NCBI RefSeq assembly: GCF_031348265.1
Contig: NZ_CP133771.1
Span: 8,432,001-8,496,000 of the forward strand
Direction of reading: 5' to 3'
Length of the DNA stretch: 64,000 nt
DNA from: Streptomyces collinus
Lineage (GTDB): Bacteria > Actinomycetota > Actinomycetes > Streptomycetales > Streptomycetaceae
This document shows, piece by piece, positions 42,370 to 50,320 of the stretch. The first letter of the stretch is position 1, and every line of letters begins with the position of its first letter. The notes below the pieces were generated by a model. It made no database searches. It saw only the letters and a program-made list of their open reading frames with translations, and had not been told where the DNA came from. Made by a program: the position numbers and the translations under genes.

Positions 42370-43710
42370 ATGGCGACGGCGAGCAACACGGTGCGCAGAG
42401 GCACCGTGCTTCCAGTGGACGCGGCGCGCTGGGCGATGTGGACCTTCGTCATCGCCAACGCGGTGATCGTCGAGGTGCTGTTCCTCAGCGCCGGTTCGGG
42501 CAAGAACGGGGTGCTCACGATCGCCAAGTTCTTCGGACTGCATGCAGCCCTGCTGATGCTGTTCCAATTGCTGCTGGTGGCCCGGATGCCGTGGCTGGAC
42601 CGCCGTATCGGGATGGACCGGCTCACGGTGTGGCACCGCTGGGTCGGGTTCCTGTTGCTGTGGACCGTCCTCACCCACGCCACGCTGGTGGTGCTCGGGT
42701 ACGCGAACCTCGACGACGCGTCCATGGGGAAGACGTTCGTCGCACTGAGCGGAGTGCCGGCTTCCCTGCTGGGCATGCTCGCCGCGGCCGTCATCGTCGT
42801 GATCGCCGTGATCTCCACCCGGCCCCTGCGGCGGCGACTGCGGTATGAGGTCTGGCACGGTCTGCACCTGCTGCTCTACGTGGCCCTGGGCCTGTCGTTC
42901 GTCCACCAGTTGGAGGAGACCACGACCTTCGCGTCCTCCGCGTTCGCCACGGCCTACTGGTGGATTCTGTGGCTGCTGGCTTTCGGCGCCCTGCTGACGG
43001 GGCGTGTCGCCATGCCGTTGTGGCGCAATGCCTACCACCGGTTCAGTGTCGCGGCCGTGGTTCCGGAGTCGGACCACGTGGTCTCCGTGTACATCACCGG
43101 CCGGCACCTCGACAAACTCCCGGCCCGGGCGGGGCAGTTCTGCATCTGGCGGTTCCCCGGGCACAACCACTGGTGGCTGGCCAATCCGTTCTCCCTGTCG
43201 GCGGCGCCGGGCGGACAGGGGCTGCGCCTGACGGCGAAGGCGGCGGGCAATGTCAGTGCCGGCCTGCGGAACCTCCCGGTCGGCAGCCGCGCCTTCGTCG
43301 AGGGACCGTACGGGGCGTTCACCTCGCTGCACCGGACCCGGCCCGGCACCCTGCTGATCGCCGGGGGCGTGGGGATCACGCCTGTGCGGGCCATGCTGGA
43401 GGAGCAGGCGACCGGCGACGTCGTCGTGCTGTACCGGGTGCGCAGCGAGGCCGACGCGGTGCTGCTGAACGAGGTGCGCGACCTGGTCGCGCTACGGGGC
43501 GGACGGCTGCACCTGCTCACCGGCAGAACCGGCGAGGGCGGCACCCCGCCGTTCGGCCCGGACAGTCTGCACCGGCTGGTCCCCGACATCACCGAACGCG
43601 ACGTGTACGTCTGCGGCCCGCCCGCCATGACCAGGGCCGTGCTCGCCGGCCTGCGAGACCTCCGGGTCCCCGCGCGACAGGTGCACGCCGAGAAGTTCAA
43701 TCTGGCCTGA
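42370..43710 (+). CDS. ferric reductase-like transmembrane oxidoreductase
   Basis: A 446-residue membrane flavohaem enzyme. The N-terminal half has six or so helices with paired histidines suited to bis-haem binding: TVWHRWVGFLLLW, LTHATLVVLGY, WHGLHLLLYVALGLSFVHQL. The C-terminal half is a ferredoxin-reductase-type module: RAGQFCIWRFPG and NPFSLSAAPGG (FAD), then TLLIAGGVGITPVRAMLEE and YVCGPPAMTRAVL (NAD(P)H). It likely moves electrons from NAD(P)H across the membrane to ferric iron or another acceptor. ATG at 42370 is preferred over the open frame to 42265. It stands alone. Confidence 0.9.
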   Translation: MATASNTVRRGTVLPVDAARWAMWTFVIANAVIVEVLFLSAGSGKNGVLTIAKFFGLHAALLMLFQLLLVARMPWLDRRIGMDRLTVWHRWVGFLLLWTVLTHATLVVLGYANLDDASMGKTFVALSGVPASLLGMLAAAVIVVIAVISTRPLRRRLRYEVWHGLHLLLYVALGLSFVHQLEETTTFASSAFATAYWWILWLLAFGALLTGRVAMPLWRNAYHRFSVAAVVPESDHVVSVYITGRHLDKLPARAGQFCIWRFPGHNHWWLANPFSLSAAPGGQGLRLTAKAAGNVSAGLRNLPVGSRAFVEGPYGAFTSLHRTRPGTLLIAGGVGITPVRAMLEEQATGDVVVLYRVRSEADAVLLNEVRDLVALRGGRLHLLTGRTGEGGTPPFGPDSLHRLVPDITERDVYVCGPPAMTRAVLAGLRDLRVPARQVHAEKFNLA

Positions 43711-44056
43711 CCCGGGAAGGGGAACGTTCCTCGAACTCGCCTGCTGCCTCATCGCTCACCGGCAACTCGGACCGGCAACTCGGACCGGCATCTCTGCGGC
43801 GGATGTGGGGCACCGCGGACGAAGGCATCGACTTGACCTGATGGCTCGTCAGTAAGTCGGCAAGGGGCCGGCATCGGTCCTGCGCACCCTGCGAAAGCTT
43901 GCCGGACAGGAGAGCCGCAGCAGGGATGCCGTGGTGTGCCCGGCTCCTGAAGGTGCAGGTCGCGGCGGACGGCCAACTGCCCTGCTGCGCCCCGCGATCC
44001 ATCCTGCCCGCTTCCGATCAACCCCGCTCACCCCCCGCCCGCTTCCCTGCACATTC
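43711..44056. other. intergenic region
   Basis: No gene is evident. It holds a 13-bp direct repeat GGCAACTCGGACC (43761-43773 and 43774-43786) and a short imperfect palindrome CTGATGGCTCGTCAG (43838-43852) just after TTGACC. The rest has no coding character. Confidence 0.45.
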
Positions 44057-44074
44057 CTTTGGAAAATGCCAAAG
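44057..44074. promoter_or_regulatory. palindrome upstream of Roadblock operon
   Basis: CTTTGG-N6-CCAAAG is a perfect 6+6 inverted repeat 80 bp before the first Roadblock gene. It is A/T-richer than its surroundings and is a good candidate operator for the whole four-gene operon. Confidence 0.55.
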
Positions 44075-44153
44075 CGTTCACCTGGGCCAAGCACGGTGCG
44101 TAGTGTCGTGCTCACGTTCGCGGGAACGGCCGTGCAGGGGGAGGGGATTCGGC

Positions 44154-44594
44154 GTGCCCGGAATCGACGAGAGTCTGCTGGACGCCATGCGACTGCAAGG
44201 TGCTCGAGGGGCGTCGGTGGTCGATTGGATCAGTGGTCTTGCGCTGGGAGCGGTGGGTGACGCGCCTGGTGGCGATGTGGAGGCGACGGCTGCGGAAACC
44301 GCCGAACTCGCCCGCCTCGCCACCGAGAGCGGCGCGCTCGCCCTGACCGGCAAGGGCCCGGGCGGGCCGCCCGACGACGACTCGGGCGGACCGTCCGACG
44401 CGGCCTCCGGCAAGGAGCCCCCCGTACAGGATCTGATCATCACGAACGCCGACTCGTACCACCTGCTCAGGTTCGTCACCACGACCTTCGACAGCACGGT
44501 GTTCGTGCACCTGTGGCTGGACCGTGACGAAGGAAACCTGGCCCTGGCCCGCATCCGGCTGGCCGAGATGGCGGACCGGCTGGTGCTCGGATGA
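44154..44594 (+). CDS. Roadblock/LC7-like protein 1
   Basis: A 146-residue Roadblock-fold protein. It opens with LLDAMRLQGARGASVVDWISGLALGAVG (the GAxGAxxVDxxSGL signature of the family), has a Pro/Gly/Asp-rich insertion (about 68-92), and ends with QDLIITNADSYHLLRF and VHLWLDRDEGNLALARIRLAEM. GTG at 44154 is preceded by GGGGGAGGGG. Roadblock proteins act as small dimeric scaffolds or GTPase-activating partners, but no GTPase is encoded in this operon. It overlaps the next gene by four bases (44591-44594). Confidence 0.85.
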   Translation: MPGIDESLLDAMRLQGARGASVVDWISGLALGAVGDAPGGDVEATAAETAELARLATESGALALTGKGPGGPPDDDSGGPSDAASGKEPPVQDLIITNADSYHLLRFVTTTFDSTVFVHLWLDRDEGNLALARIRLAEMADRLVLG

Positions 44595-45427
44595 CCACGC
44601 CGACCGGGACCCTGCGCACCGGCGAACCCGCCTCGGCCCGGCTCGGCACCCTCGCCGAGCAGGGCGCGACCGGCGCCCTGTCCACCGAGACGGGGATCGT
44701 CTACCTCGCCGCGGGACATGTCGTCCACGTCGAGTCCGCCGTCACCCCCGACCTCGGCGACCTGCTCACCCACAGCGGCGCACTCGCCCCGGACGGCTGG
44801 TGGGAGGCGATCGACCAGGCAGGCCGCCGCTGCCGTGTCGGACGGCAACTGGTCGACAGCGGCCACCTCGCCGCCGGCGCGCTCGAACTGTGCCACCTGG
44901 GCGCCCTCTTCGACGCGGCGTACTTCGTCCTCGCCCACGACGGCCCGGCGCTCCGCTTCCGGCCCGGTGCCGCTCACTGGCTCGGCGCGGTCCGTTCCGT
45001 ACCGGTGGACACCGTCCTACGCGAGTCCAGACGCCGCCGTGAACTGCTGCACCGCATATGGCCCGAGCCCGCCGTCGACCGCGCGCCCCTCGCCCGGGTG
45101 CCCGGACCGGACGCCGCCGACCTGCCGGTCCGCCGCGGCCGGACCCTCGCCCAGGTCGACGGCGTCCGCACCGCCGCCCAGATCGCCACCGCCCTTGCCT
45201 GCCGCACCTTCCACACCCTCGTCGAGCTCCGCCGTCTCGCGGCCGCGGGGCTGGTCACGCCCGTGGCCCCCCTGGTTCCCGTCCCCACCTCCGCCCCAGC
45301 CCCAGCCCCAGCGTCCGCCCCCGCCACCGTGTCCGCCGAGCCGGGCCCCTCACCTCGTCCCGCGGCACCGGACGAGCCCGACACCGCACTGCTGCGACGG
45401 CTCCTGCACGCCTTGGAGGCACTGTGA
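44591..45427 (+). CDS. DUF4388-like protein with winged-helix segment
   Basis: A 278-residue protein. The N-terminal ~110 residues match the DUF4388/PatA-N pattern: LAEQGATGALSTETGIVYLAAGHVVHVES, then GDLLTHSGAL and GRQLVDSGHLAAGALE. A winged-helix-like unit is at about 185-225 (TLAQVDGVRTAAQIATALACRTFHTLVELRRLAAAGLV), the kind of segment often following DUF4388. A Pro/Ala linker and a short terminal helix (DTALLRRLLHALEAL) end the chain. In other bacteria DUF4388 proteins pair with Roadblock/MglB modules. The start overlaps the previous stop and the stop touches the following frame. Confidence 0.82.
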   Translation: MTTPTGTLRTGEPASARLGTLAEQGATGALSTETGIVYLAAGHVVHVESAVTPDLGDLLTHSGALAPDGWWEAIDQAGRRCRVGRQLVDSGHLAAGALELCHLGALFDAAYFVLAHDGPALRFRPGAAHWLGAVRSVPVDTVLRESRRRRELLHRIWPEPAVDRAPLARVPGPDAADLPVRRGRTLAQVDGVRTAAQIATALACRTFHTLVELRRLAAAGLVTPVAPLVPVPTSAPAPAPASAPATVSAEPGPSPRPAAPDEPDTALLRRLLHALEAL

Positions 45428-45465
45428 TCCGCGCGCGAAGACAGCGTGCCGAAAGGAGACTGCTC

Positions 45466-45987
45466 ATGGCCGTCGAGACCGACGTCCTGGACGAACTGCG
45501 TCGGCTCCGCACCCGCATACCCCGGCTGACGGGCTCCCTCGCGGCCACCGTCGACGGACTCGTCCTCGCCCACGACGTGCCGGGCACCGAGCCGGAGGGA
45601 CTCGCGGCGCTGACCGCCGCCGCCCTCGGCGTCGCCTACCGCATGACCGACGCCGCCGCCCGGGGTGACTTCCGCGAACTGCTGGTGCGGGGCTCCGGAG
45701 GCTACGTCGCGACCTACGCCGCCGGAACCACCGCCGTGCTCACCCTCCTCGCCGAGGACCGCGTCAACGTCGGCCGTCTGCACCTCGAAGGCCGGCGCAG
45801 CGGTGCCCGGATCGCCGACCTGGTGGCCACGGGCGTGGGCCCGGGCACCGGCCGCCACGCCGACCGGCCGGCACCCGAAGAGCACCTCGCCACGGTGCCC
45901 CCGGCCGCCGACCGTCCCATCGGCACCCTCCCGGTACGCACCCCGCAGCGGCCCACACACCAGCCGCGCCCGCAGACCGGCATCTGA
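45466..45987 (+). CDS. Roadblock/LC7-like protein 2
   Basis: A 173-residue Roadblock-fold protein: DVLDELRRLRTRIPRLTGSLAATVDGLVLAHDVPGTEPEGLAALTAAALGVAYRM is followed by ELLVRGSGGYVATYAAGTTAVLTLLAEDRVNVGRLHLEGRR. The last ~45 residues are a disordered Pro/Arg-rich tail. ATG 45466 has AAAGGAG 7 nt upstream; an earlier GTG at 45424 would overlap the preceding stop. It is the third gene of the operon. Confidence 0.85.
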   Translation: MAVETDVLDELRRLRTRIPRLTGSLAATVDGLVLAHDVPGTEPEGLAALTAAALGVAYRMTDAAARGDFRELLVRGSGGYVATYAAGTTAVLTLLAEDRVNVGRLHLEGRRSGARIADLVATGVGPGTGRHADRPAPEEHLATVPPAADRPIGTLPVRTPQRPTHQPRPQTGI

Positions 45988-46011
45988 GCCACCTGAACTA
46001 CCAGCCCCACT

Positions 46012-46113
46012 GAGCCACCAGCCCCACCGAGCCACCAGCCCCACAGAGCCACCAGCCCCACAGAGCCACCAGCCCCACCGAACCGCCAGACCCACCGAAC
46101 CTTCCGACCCACC
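46012..46113. repeat. 17-bp tandem repeat, six units
   Basis: The unit GAGCCACCAGCCCCACC is repeated head-to-tail at 46012, 46029, 46046, 46063, 46080 and 46097. The first four copies are nearly identical (last base C or A) and the last two have diverged (GAACCGCCAGACCCACC and GAACCTTCCGACCCACC). Since 17 is not a multiple of three, it is not a coding repeat. It fills the gap between the second and third Roadblock genes. Confidence 0.9.
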
Positions 46114-46146
46114 GAAGTAGCAGACCGAAGGAAAGGAACCGAGCGC

Positions 46147-46521
46147 ATGGCCAACACGGAGACCGCGCTGAAGGAATGCCTGAGCTCCATCGACGGAGCG
46201 ACGGCCGTCGCACTCGTCGACTACACCAGCGGCATGGCCCTCGGCACCCTCGGAGGCAGCAAGGACTTCAACCTGGAAGTCGCCGCCGCGGGCAACACCG
46301 ACGTCGTGCGGTCCAAGCTGCGCACCATGGAGCACCTGGGACTGAAGGAGGAGATCGAGGACATCCTCATCACCCTGAACACCCAGTACCACCTCATCCG
46401 CCTCCTGAAGGGCCGCGGAGGCAGCGGACTCTTCCTCTACCTCGTGCTCGACGGGAGCCGGGCCAACCTCGCCATGGCCCGCCACCAGTTGCGCCGCATC
46501 GAGGCCGACCTGGAGGTCTGA
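46147..46521 (+). CDS. Roadblock/LC7-like protein 3
   Basis: A 124-residue protein: ALKECLSSIDGATAVALVDYTSGMALGTLGG is followed by DFNLEVAAAGNTDVVRSKLRTMEHLGLKEEIEDILITL, QYHLIRLL and LFLYLVLDGSRANLAMARHQLRRIEADL. It resembles protein 1 in its first and last blocks, so the two probably form similar dimers. GAAAGGAA precedes the ATG. It ends the operon and a strong terminator follows. Confidence 0.87.
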   Translation: MANTETALKECLSSIDGATAVALVDYTSGMALGTLGGSKDFNLEVAAAGNTDVVRSKLRTMEHLGLKEEIEDILITLNTQYHLIRLLKGRGGSGLFLYLVLDGSRANLAMARHQLRRIEADLEV

Positions 46522-46538
46522 ACCGGCACCAACCTACG

Positions 46539-46574
46539 GGAGCCCTCCGCCACGGACACGTCGCGGAGGGCTCC
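46539..46574 (+). terminator. terminator of the Roadblock operon
   Basis: GGAGCCCTCCGC (46539-46550) and GCGGAGGGCTCC (46563-46574) form a perfect 12-bp stem with a 12-nt loop, 18 bp after the last Roadblock gene. Confidence 0.85.
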
Positions 46575-46629
46575 GGCACGCCGCACGGCGACGGCCCGCG
46601 CGCGGCCGGCCGCGTCTACGGTGAGTGCC

Positions 46630-48144
46630 ATGACGGCACCTCTGGACGTGCTCGTCGTGGGCGCGGGCCCCACCGGGCTCGCCCTCGCGACGCAACTGCG
46701 CGCCTGCGAAACCCCGTTCCGGATCGTCGACCGATCACTGGACCGCGCGCGGGAGTCACGCGCCCCCGCGATCCAGCCGCGCACCCTGGAGATGCTGTCC
46801 GCGTTCGGCGTGGCGGACGACCTCGTCGAGCGGGGCAGTACGGCCGTCCGGCTGCACCTGCATCTGCCCCGACGGGTGCTGCGCGTCCCGGTGTTCGACG
46901 TCGGCTGCGACGACACGCCGTACCCCTTCCTGCTGTTCCTCCCGCAGTCGGAGACGGAAGCCGCTCTGACGGCTCATCTGGCCGAGCGGGACGTGACGGT
47001 GGAGCGGGGCACCGAACTGCTCGGCGCCGCACCGGAGGGCGAGTACGTCACCTGCCGCCTGCGACGCAGCGACGGGACCGAGGAGACCGTACGGGCCCGC
47101 TATGTCGTCGGCTGCGACGGAGCACACAGCACCGTGCGCGCCCGGGCGGGCATCGCCTTCGAGGGTTACGCCTATCCTCAGACGTTCCTGCTGGCGGACC
47201 TGGAAGCCGACGGGCTGGAGCAGGGCGCCGCGCACACGTACCTGACGGCGGCCGGGCTGCTGTTCTTCTTCCCGCTCGGCACTCCGGCCACCTGGCGGAT
47301 GATCGCGATGCAGCCGCCGGGCGCCCCCGGCGGAGAGGTGACCCTGGAGCTTCTCCAGCGGATCGCCGACGACTGGACGCCCGACAAGCCGTCCCTGCAC
47401 GACCCGGTCTGGATGACGAGCTTCCGCATCCACAACCGCGGCGCCACCCACTACCGCAAGGGCCCGTTCTTCCTCGCGGGCGACGCGGCGCACATCCACA
47501 GCCCGGCCGGTGGACAGGGCATGAACACCGGCATCCAGGACGCGCTCAACCTCGGCTGGAAACTCGCCCACGTCTGCCGCGGGGCCGCACCGGAGGAGTT
47601 GCTGGAGACGTACGAGGCCGAGCGCGCCCCGGTCGGCCACGGCGTACGCAGGCTCACCGACCGCGCGTTCACCGTCGGTACGAGCGGCCACCCGGCTCTG
47701 CGGCTGGCGCGGACGCGCCTCGCCCCGCACCTGGCCCCGCTGCTCCTGCGCGCGACCGGTGCCCGGGCACGCCTGTTCCGTACGGTGTCCGAACTCGGCA
47801 TCCACTACCGCAGCGGCCCCGCCTCCGCCACCGGGCCGCAGCGCCCGCGGCAGGGCCCCCGCGCGGGGGACCGCCTGCCCGACACCCCGGCCGGGCTCCA
47901 GCGGCGCATCGCCGGGCCGGGCTACCACCTTCTGCTCACCGGCCCCGCCCACCACTGGCCCCAGGACCTGCCGCTGGGCGAACGGCACGGCCTGCTGAGC
48001 GTGCACCGCCTGGGTACGCGGAGCCCGTGGCCCGGCGTCACCCAGGCCCTCGTACGGCCTGACGGATACGTGGGTCACCTGGCCCGCGGCACCGACCTCA
48101 CGGCCCTGCGCGCCTACGTGGACCGTTGGCTGCCGGCCTCCTAG
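46630..48144 (+). CDS. FAD-dependent monooxygenase (PheA/TfdB type)
   Basis: A 504-residue aromatic-ring-type flavoprotein hydroxylase. FAD motif VVGAGPTGLALA (residues 10-21), the DG motif VGCDGAHSTVR, and GDAAHIHSPAGGQGMNTGIQDALNLGWKLA are all intact. The C-terminal thioredoxin-like domain is present. It may hydroxylate a phenolic or polyketide substrate; no biosynthetic genes are adjacent, so the substrate is open. A GTG at 46621 could add three residues. A terminator overlaps its stop codon. Confidence 0.9.
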   Translation: MTAPLDVLVVGAGPTGLALATQLRACETPFRIVDRSLDRARESRAPAIQPRTLEMLSAFGVADDLVERGSTAVRLHLHLPRRVLRVPVFDVGCDDTPYPFLLFLPQSETEAALTAHLAERDVTVERGTELLGAAPEGEYVTCRLRRSDGTEETVRARYVVGCDGAHSTVRARAGIAFEGYAYPQTFLLADLEADGLEQGAAHTYLTAAGLLFFFPLGTPATWRMIAMQPPGAPGGEVTLELLQRIADDWTPDKPSLHDPVWMTSFRIHNRGATHYRKGPFFLAGDAAHIHSPAGGQGMNTGIQDALNLGWKLAHVCRGAAPEELLETYEAERAPVGHGVRRLTDRAFTVGTSGHPALRLARTRLAPHLAPLLLRATGARARLFRTVSELGIHYRSGPASATGPQRPRQGPRAGDRLPDTPAGLQRRIAGPGYHLLLTGPAHHWPQDLPLGERHGLLSVHRLGTRSPWPGVTQALVRPDGYVGHLARGTDLTALRAYVDRWLPAS

Positions 48145-48158
48145 GACAGGAGGCCGGC
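48132..48158. terminator. terminator overlapping a stop codon
   Basis: GCCGGCCTCCT (48132-48142) and AGGAGGCCGGC (48148-48158) form an 11-bp perfect stem with an AGGAC loop. It includes the TAG stop of the monooxygenase and lies just beyond the convergent lamin-tail gene, so it likely serves both. Confidence 0.8.
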
Positions 48159-48176
48159 GCCGGTCCGGCAAGGGGC

Positions 48177-48671
48177 TCAGCCGTGGAAGGTGATGTACCC
48201 GTTGCGGTCCGGGTCGGAGCCGCTCTTGGTGTACGAGTGCACGTCGGCACGGCTGCCGGACGGCTTGTACACGTAGATCGTGTCCTTGTCGTTGTTCCAC
48301 ATGAAGTTGCAGTTGTCGCGGTAGACGACGTTCTTGGTGTCGGAGTCGGCCCCGTTGCCGCCGCGCAGCTTCACGTAGTCACCCGGCTGAAGGGTGTGGG
48401 TCGCGGTGAAGGTGAACTTGTTCCCCGCCGCGTCCTTCACGACGTACCCCTTGAGGTTCACCGTCGTGGAGCGCGAGTAGTTCTTGATGGTCAGGTACTC
48501 CTCGGCGGTGTTCCCGCCCGAGCAGCGGTTCGAGTCACTCCCGGGAGCGTCGTACTGGATGCCCCGGATCTTCAGCGCGGAGTCGTACTCGGCGGCCTGG
48601 GCCGGAACCGCCGACAGGGCGGTCAGGGCCCCGGCGGCGAGAGCCGTGGTGGCGACAAGGCGTATGCGCAT
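48177..48671 (-). CDS. secreted lamin-tail-domain protein
   Basis: A 164-residue exported protein. Residues 1-26 are a Sec signal (MRIRLVATTALAAGALTALSAV, ending AQA). The mature part is a lamin-tail domain: ALKIRGIQYDAPGSDSN, EEYLTIKNYSRSTTVNLKGYVVKDAAGNKFTF, HTLQPGDYVKLRGGNG and a final WNNDKDTIYVYKPSG. Two cysteines (in NRCSGG and RDNCNF) may form a disulfide. Such single-domain secreted LTD proteins are common in Streptomyces and have no known role. GGGGGG upstream and ATG 48671 set the start. Confidence 0.88.
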   Translation of the reverse strand: MRIRLVATTALAAGALTALSAVPAQAAEYDSALKIRGIQYDAPGSDSNRCSGGNTAEEYLTIKNYSRSTTVNLKGYVVKDAAGNKFTFTATHTLQPGDYVKLRGGNGADSDTKNVVYRDNCNFMWNNDKDTIYVYKPSGSRADVHSYTKSGSDPDRNGYITFHG

Positions 48672-48762
48672 GGACGTTCGTCCCCCCTGCATGGCCTTCA
48701 GGTGAAGGCGATGTGATGGTTCGGTGAAGCATCCGGATCGTACACGCTTCAAGTACGCAGAA

Positions 48763-48797
48763 GGGCGGGTCCGGTGACATTGCCACCGAACCCGCCC
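48763..48797 (-). terminator. terminator of fprA
   Basis: GGGCGGGT-C-CGGTG (48763-48776) pairs with CACCG-A-ACCCGCCC (48784-48797), a 13-bp stem with one mismatch, just beyond the minus-strand stop at 48828. Confidence 0.7.
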
Positions 48798-48827
48798 CGC
48801 GGGAGGTAAAACGTCAGGTGTGCAGCG

Positions 48828-50192
48828 TCAGGCGCCGCTGGCCCGCAGCATGTCCTCACGCTCGACGATCTTCACGCGCTCGCGGCCCTCGGGCTCGCCC
48901 AGAGCCTTCTCCGCCGCGTCCAGCTTGTACCAGCCGTCCCAGGTGGTGAAGCGGATGTCGCGCTCGGCGAGGAACGCGTCCACGGCCTCCGGGGCGGGAG
49001 TCGCGGGCGTCTGCAGCCGGTCGTTGCGGTAGTCGTCCAGCAGGTTCGCCACCGTCTCGTTGGCGTCGCCCTTGGTGTGCCCGATCAGGCCGATGGGGCC
49101 GCGCCGGATCCAGCCGGTGACGTACGTGGACGGCAGGTGTTCGCCCGACTCCTGCATGACCCGGCCGCCCTCGTCCGGAACGGTGCCCGAGTCGATGTCC
49201 CAGGGCAGCTTGGGGAGTTTGTCGGACAGGTAGCCCACCGCGCGGTACACCGCGCCGACGTCCCAGGTGTTGAACGTGCCGGTGCCCTTGACGTTGCCGG
49301 TGCCGTCGAGCTCCGTGCGCTCGGTGCGCAGGCCCACGACCTTGCCGTCCTCGCCGAGGACCTCGACCGGCGACTCGAAGAAGTGCAGGAAGAGCTTGTG
49401 GGGCCGGTCTCCGGCGTCGCGGATCGCCCAGTTCTCCAGGGTCTTGGCCACCATGTCGGCCTGCTTGTTGCCGCGCCGCGTGGTGATCGAGCCCTCGTCG
49501 TAGTCGATGTCCTCGGGGTCGACGATGACCTCGATGTTGGGGGAGTGGTCCAGCTCCCGCAGCTCCATCGGGCTGAACTTCGCCTGTGCCGGGCCGCGTC
49601 GGCCGAACACGTGGATCTCCTTGGCCCGGTTGGCCTTCAGACCCTCGTAGACGTTCGCCGGTATCTCGGTCGGCAGCAGTTCGTCCGCCGTCTTGGCCAG
49701 GACGCGCGCGACGTCGAGTGCCACGTTGCCGACGCCGAGCACGGCGACCTTCTCCGCCTCCAGCGGCCAGGTGCGCGGCACGTCCGGGTGGCCGTCGTAC
49801 CAGGACACGAAGTCCGCGGCGCCGTACGAGCCGTCCAGGTCGATGCCCGGCAGCGAGAGCGCCCGGTCGGCCGTCGCGCCGGTGGCGAAGATCACGCCGT
49901 CGTAGAACGCACGCAGGTCGTCCAGGCCGATGTCGGTGCCGTAGTCCACGTTGCCGAAGAGCCGGATCTGCGGTTTGTCGAGCACCTGGTGCAGGGCCGT
50001 GATGATGCCCTTGATCCGCGGGTGGTCGGGAGCGACGCCGTAACGGATCAGACCGAACGGCGCCGGCATGCGCTCGAAGATGTCGATGGAAACGCCGGGT
50101 TCGGCGGCCACCTCGGACTTGAGCAGGGCGTCGGCGGCGTAGATCCCGGCGGGGCCGGATCCGACGATGGCTACCCGCAGGGGGCGGGGCAT
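48828..50192 (-). CDS. fprA: NADPH-ferredoxin reductase (FprA)
   Basis: A 454-residue flavoprotein of the adrenodoxin-reductase/FprA type, which passes electrons from NADPH to ferredoxin. FAD motif VAIVGSGPAGIYAADAL (residues 8-24), RMPAPFGLIRYGVAPDHP, NADPH motif VLGVGNVALDVARVL and the C-terminal VTGWIRRGPIGLIGHTKGDA are all conserved. ATG 50192 has GAAGGGAA upstream. A DtxR-type iron box lies 50 bp further upstream, so iron may repress it; the ferredoxin partner is not nearby. Confidence 0.95.
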   Translation of the reverse strand: MPRPLRVAIVGSGPAGIYAADALLKSEVAAEPGVSIDIFERMPAPFGLIRYGVAPDHPRIKGIITALHQVLDKPQIRLFGNVDYGTDIGLDDLRAFYDGVIFATGATADRALSLPGIDLDGSYGAADFVSWYDGHPDVPRTWPLEAEKVAVLGVGNVALDVARVLAKTADELLPTEIPANVYEGLKANRAKEIHVFGRRGPAQAKFSPMELRELDHSPNIEVIVDPEDIDYDEGSITTRRGNKQADMVAKTLENWAIRDAGDRPHKLFLHFFESPVEVLGEDGKVVGLRTERTELDGTGNVKGTGTFNTWDVGAVYRAVGYLSDKLPKLPWDIDSGTVPDEGGRVMQESGEHLPSTYVTGWIRRGPIGLIGHTKGDANETVANLLDDYRNDRLQTPATPAPEAVDAFLAERDIRFTTWDGWYKLDAAEKALGEPEGRERVKIVEREDMLRASGA

Positions 50193-50242
50193 GGTCAGGT
50201 TCCCTTCGAGCGGCGACAAGCGATCTCGACGGGAAGCCTAAA

Positions 50243-50258
50243 CTAAGGCATGCCTAAG
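50243..50258. promoter_or_regulatory. putative iron box (DmdR/DtxR site)
   Basis: CTAAGGCATGCCTAAG carries the perfect AGGCATGCCT core within TTAGG/CCTAA-like arms, matching the style of DtxR-family iron boxes (TTAGGnnAnnCCTAA). It is 50 bp upstream of the fprA start. Confidence 0.65.
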
Positions 50259-50297
50259 TCGGTACGAGGGTCCGGTCTATGAGCTCATAAGGCTACT

Positions 50298-50317
50298 TTA
50301 TGGGGAGTCCATGGTTC
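50298..50317 (-). terminator. short hairpin after second SpoIIE gene
   Basis: On the minus strand GGGGA and TCCCC pair around a 9-nt loop and are followed by ATAAAGT, just beyond the stop at 50321. The stem is only 5 bp. Confidence 0.4.
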
Positions 50318-50320
50318 CCC

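Noticed and set aside
43838..43852. CTGATGGCTCGTCAG as a riboswitch core
   Set aside because: Only a 4-bp stem is formed and no other conserved riboswitch elements or nearby target gene exist.
45714..46190. Minus-strand frame rich in VGLVALWGWW-type repeats
   Set aside because: It is produced by reading the 17-bp tandem repeat and the antisense of a Roadblock gene; it has no start context.
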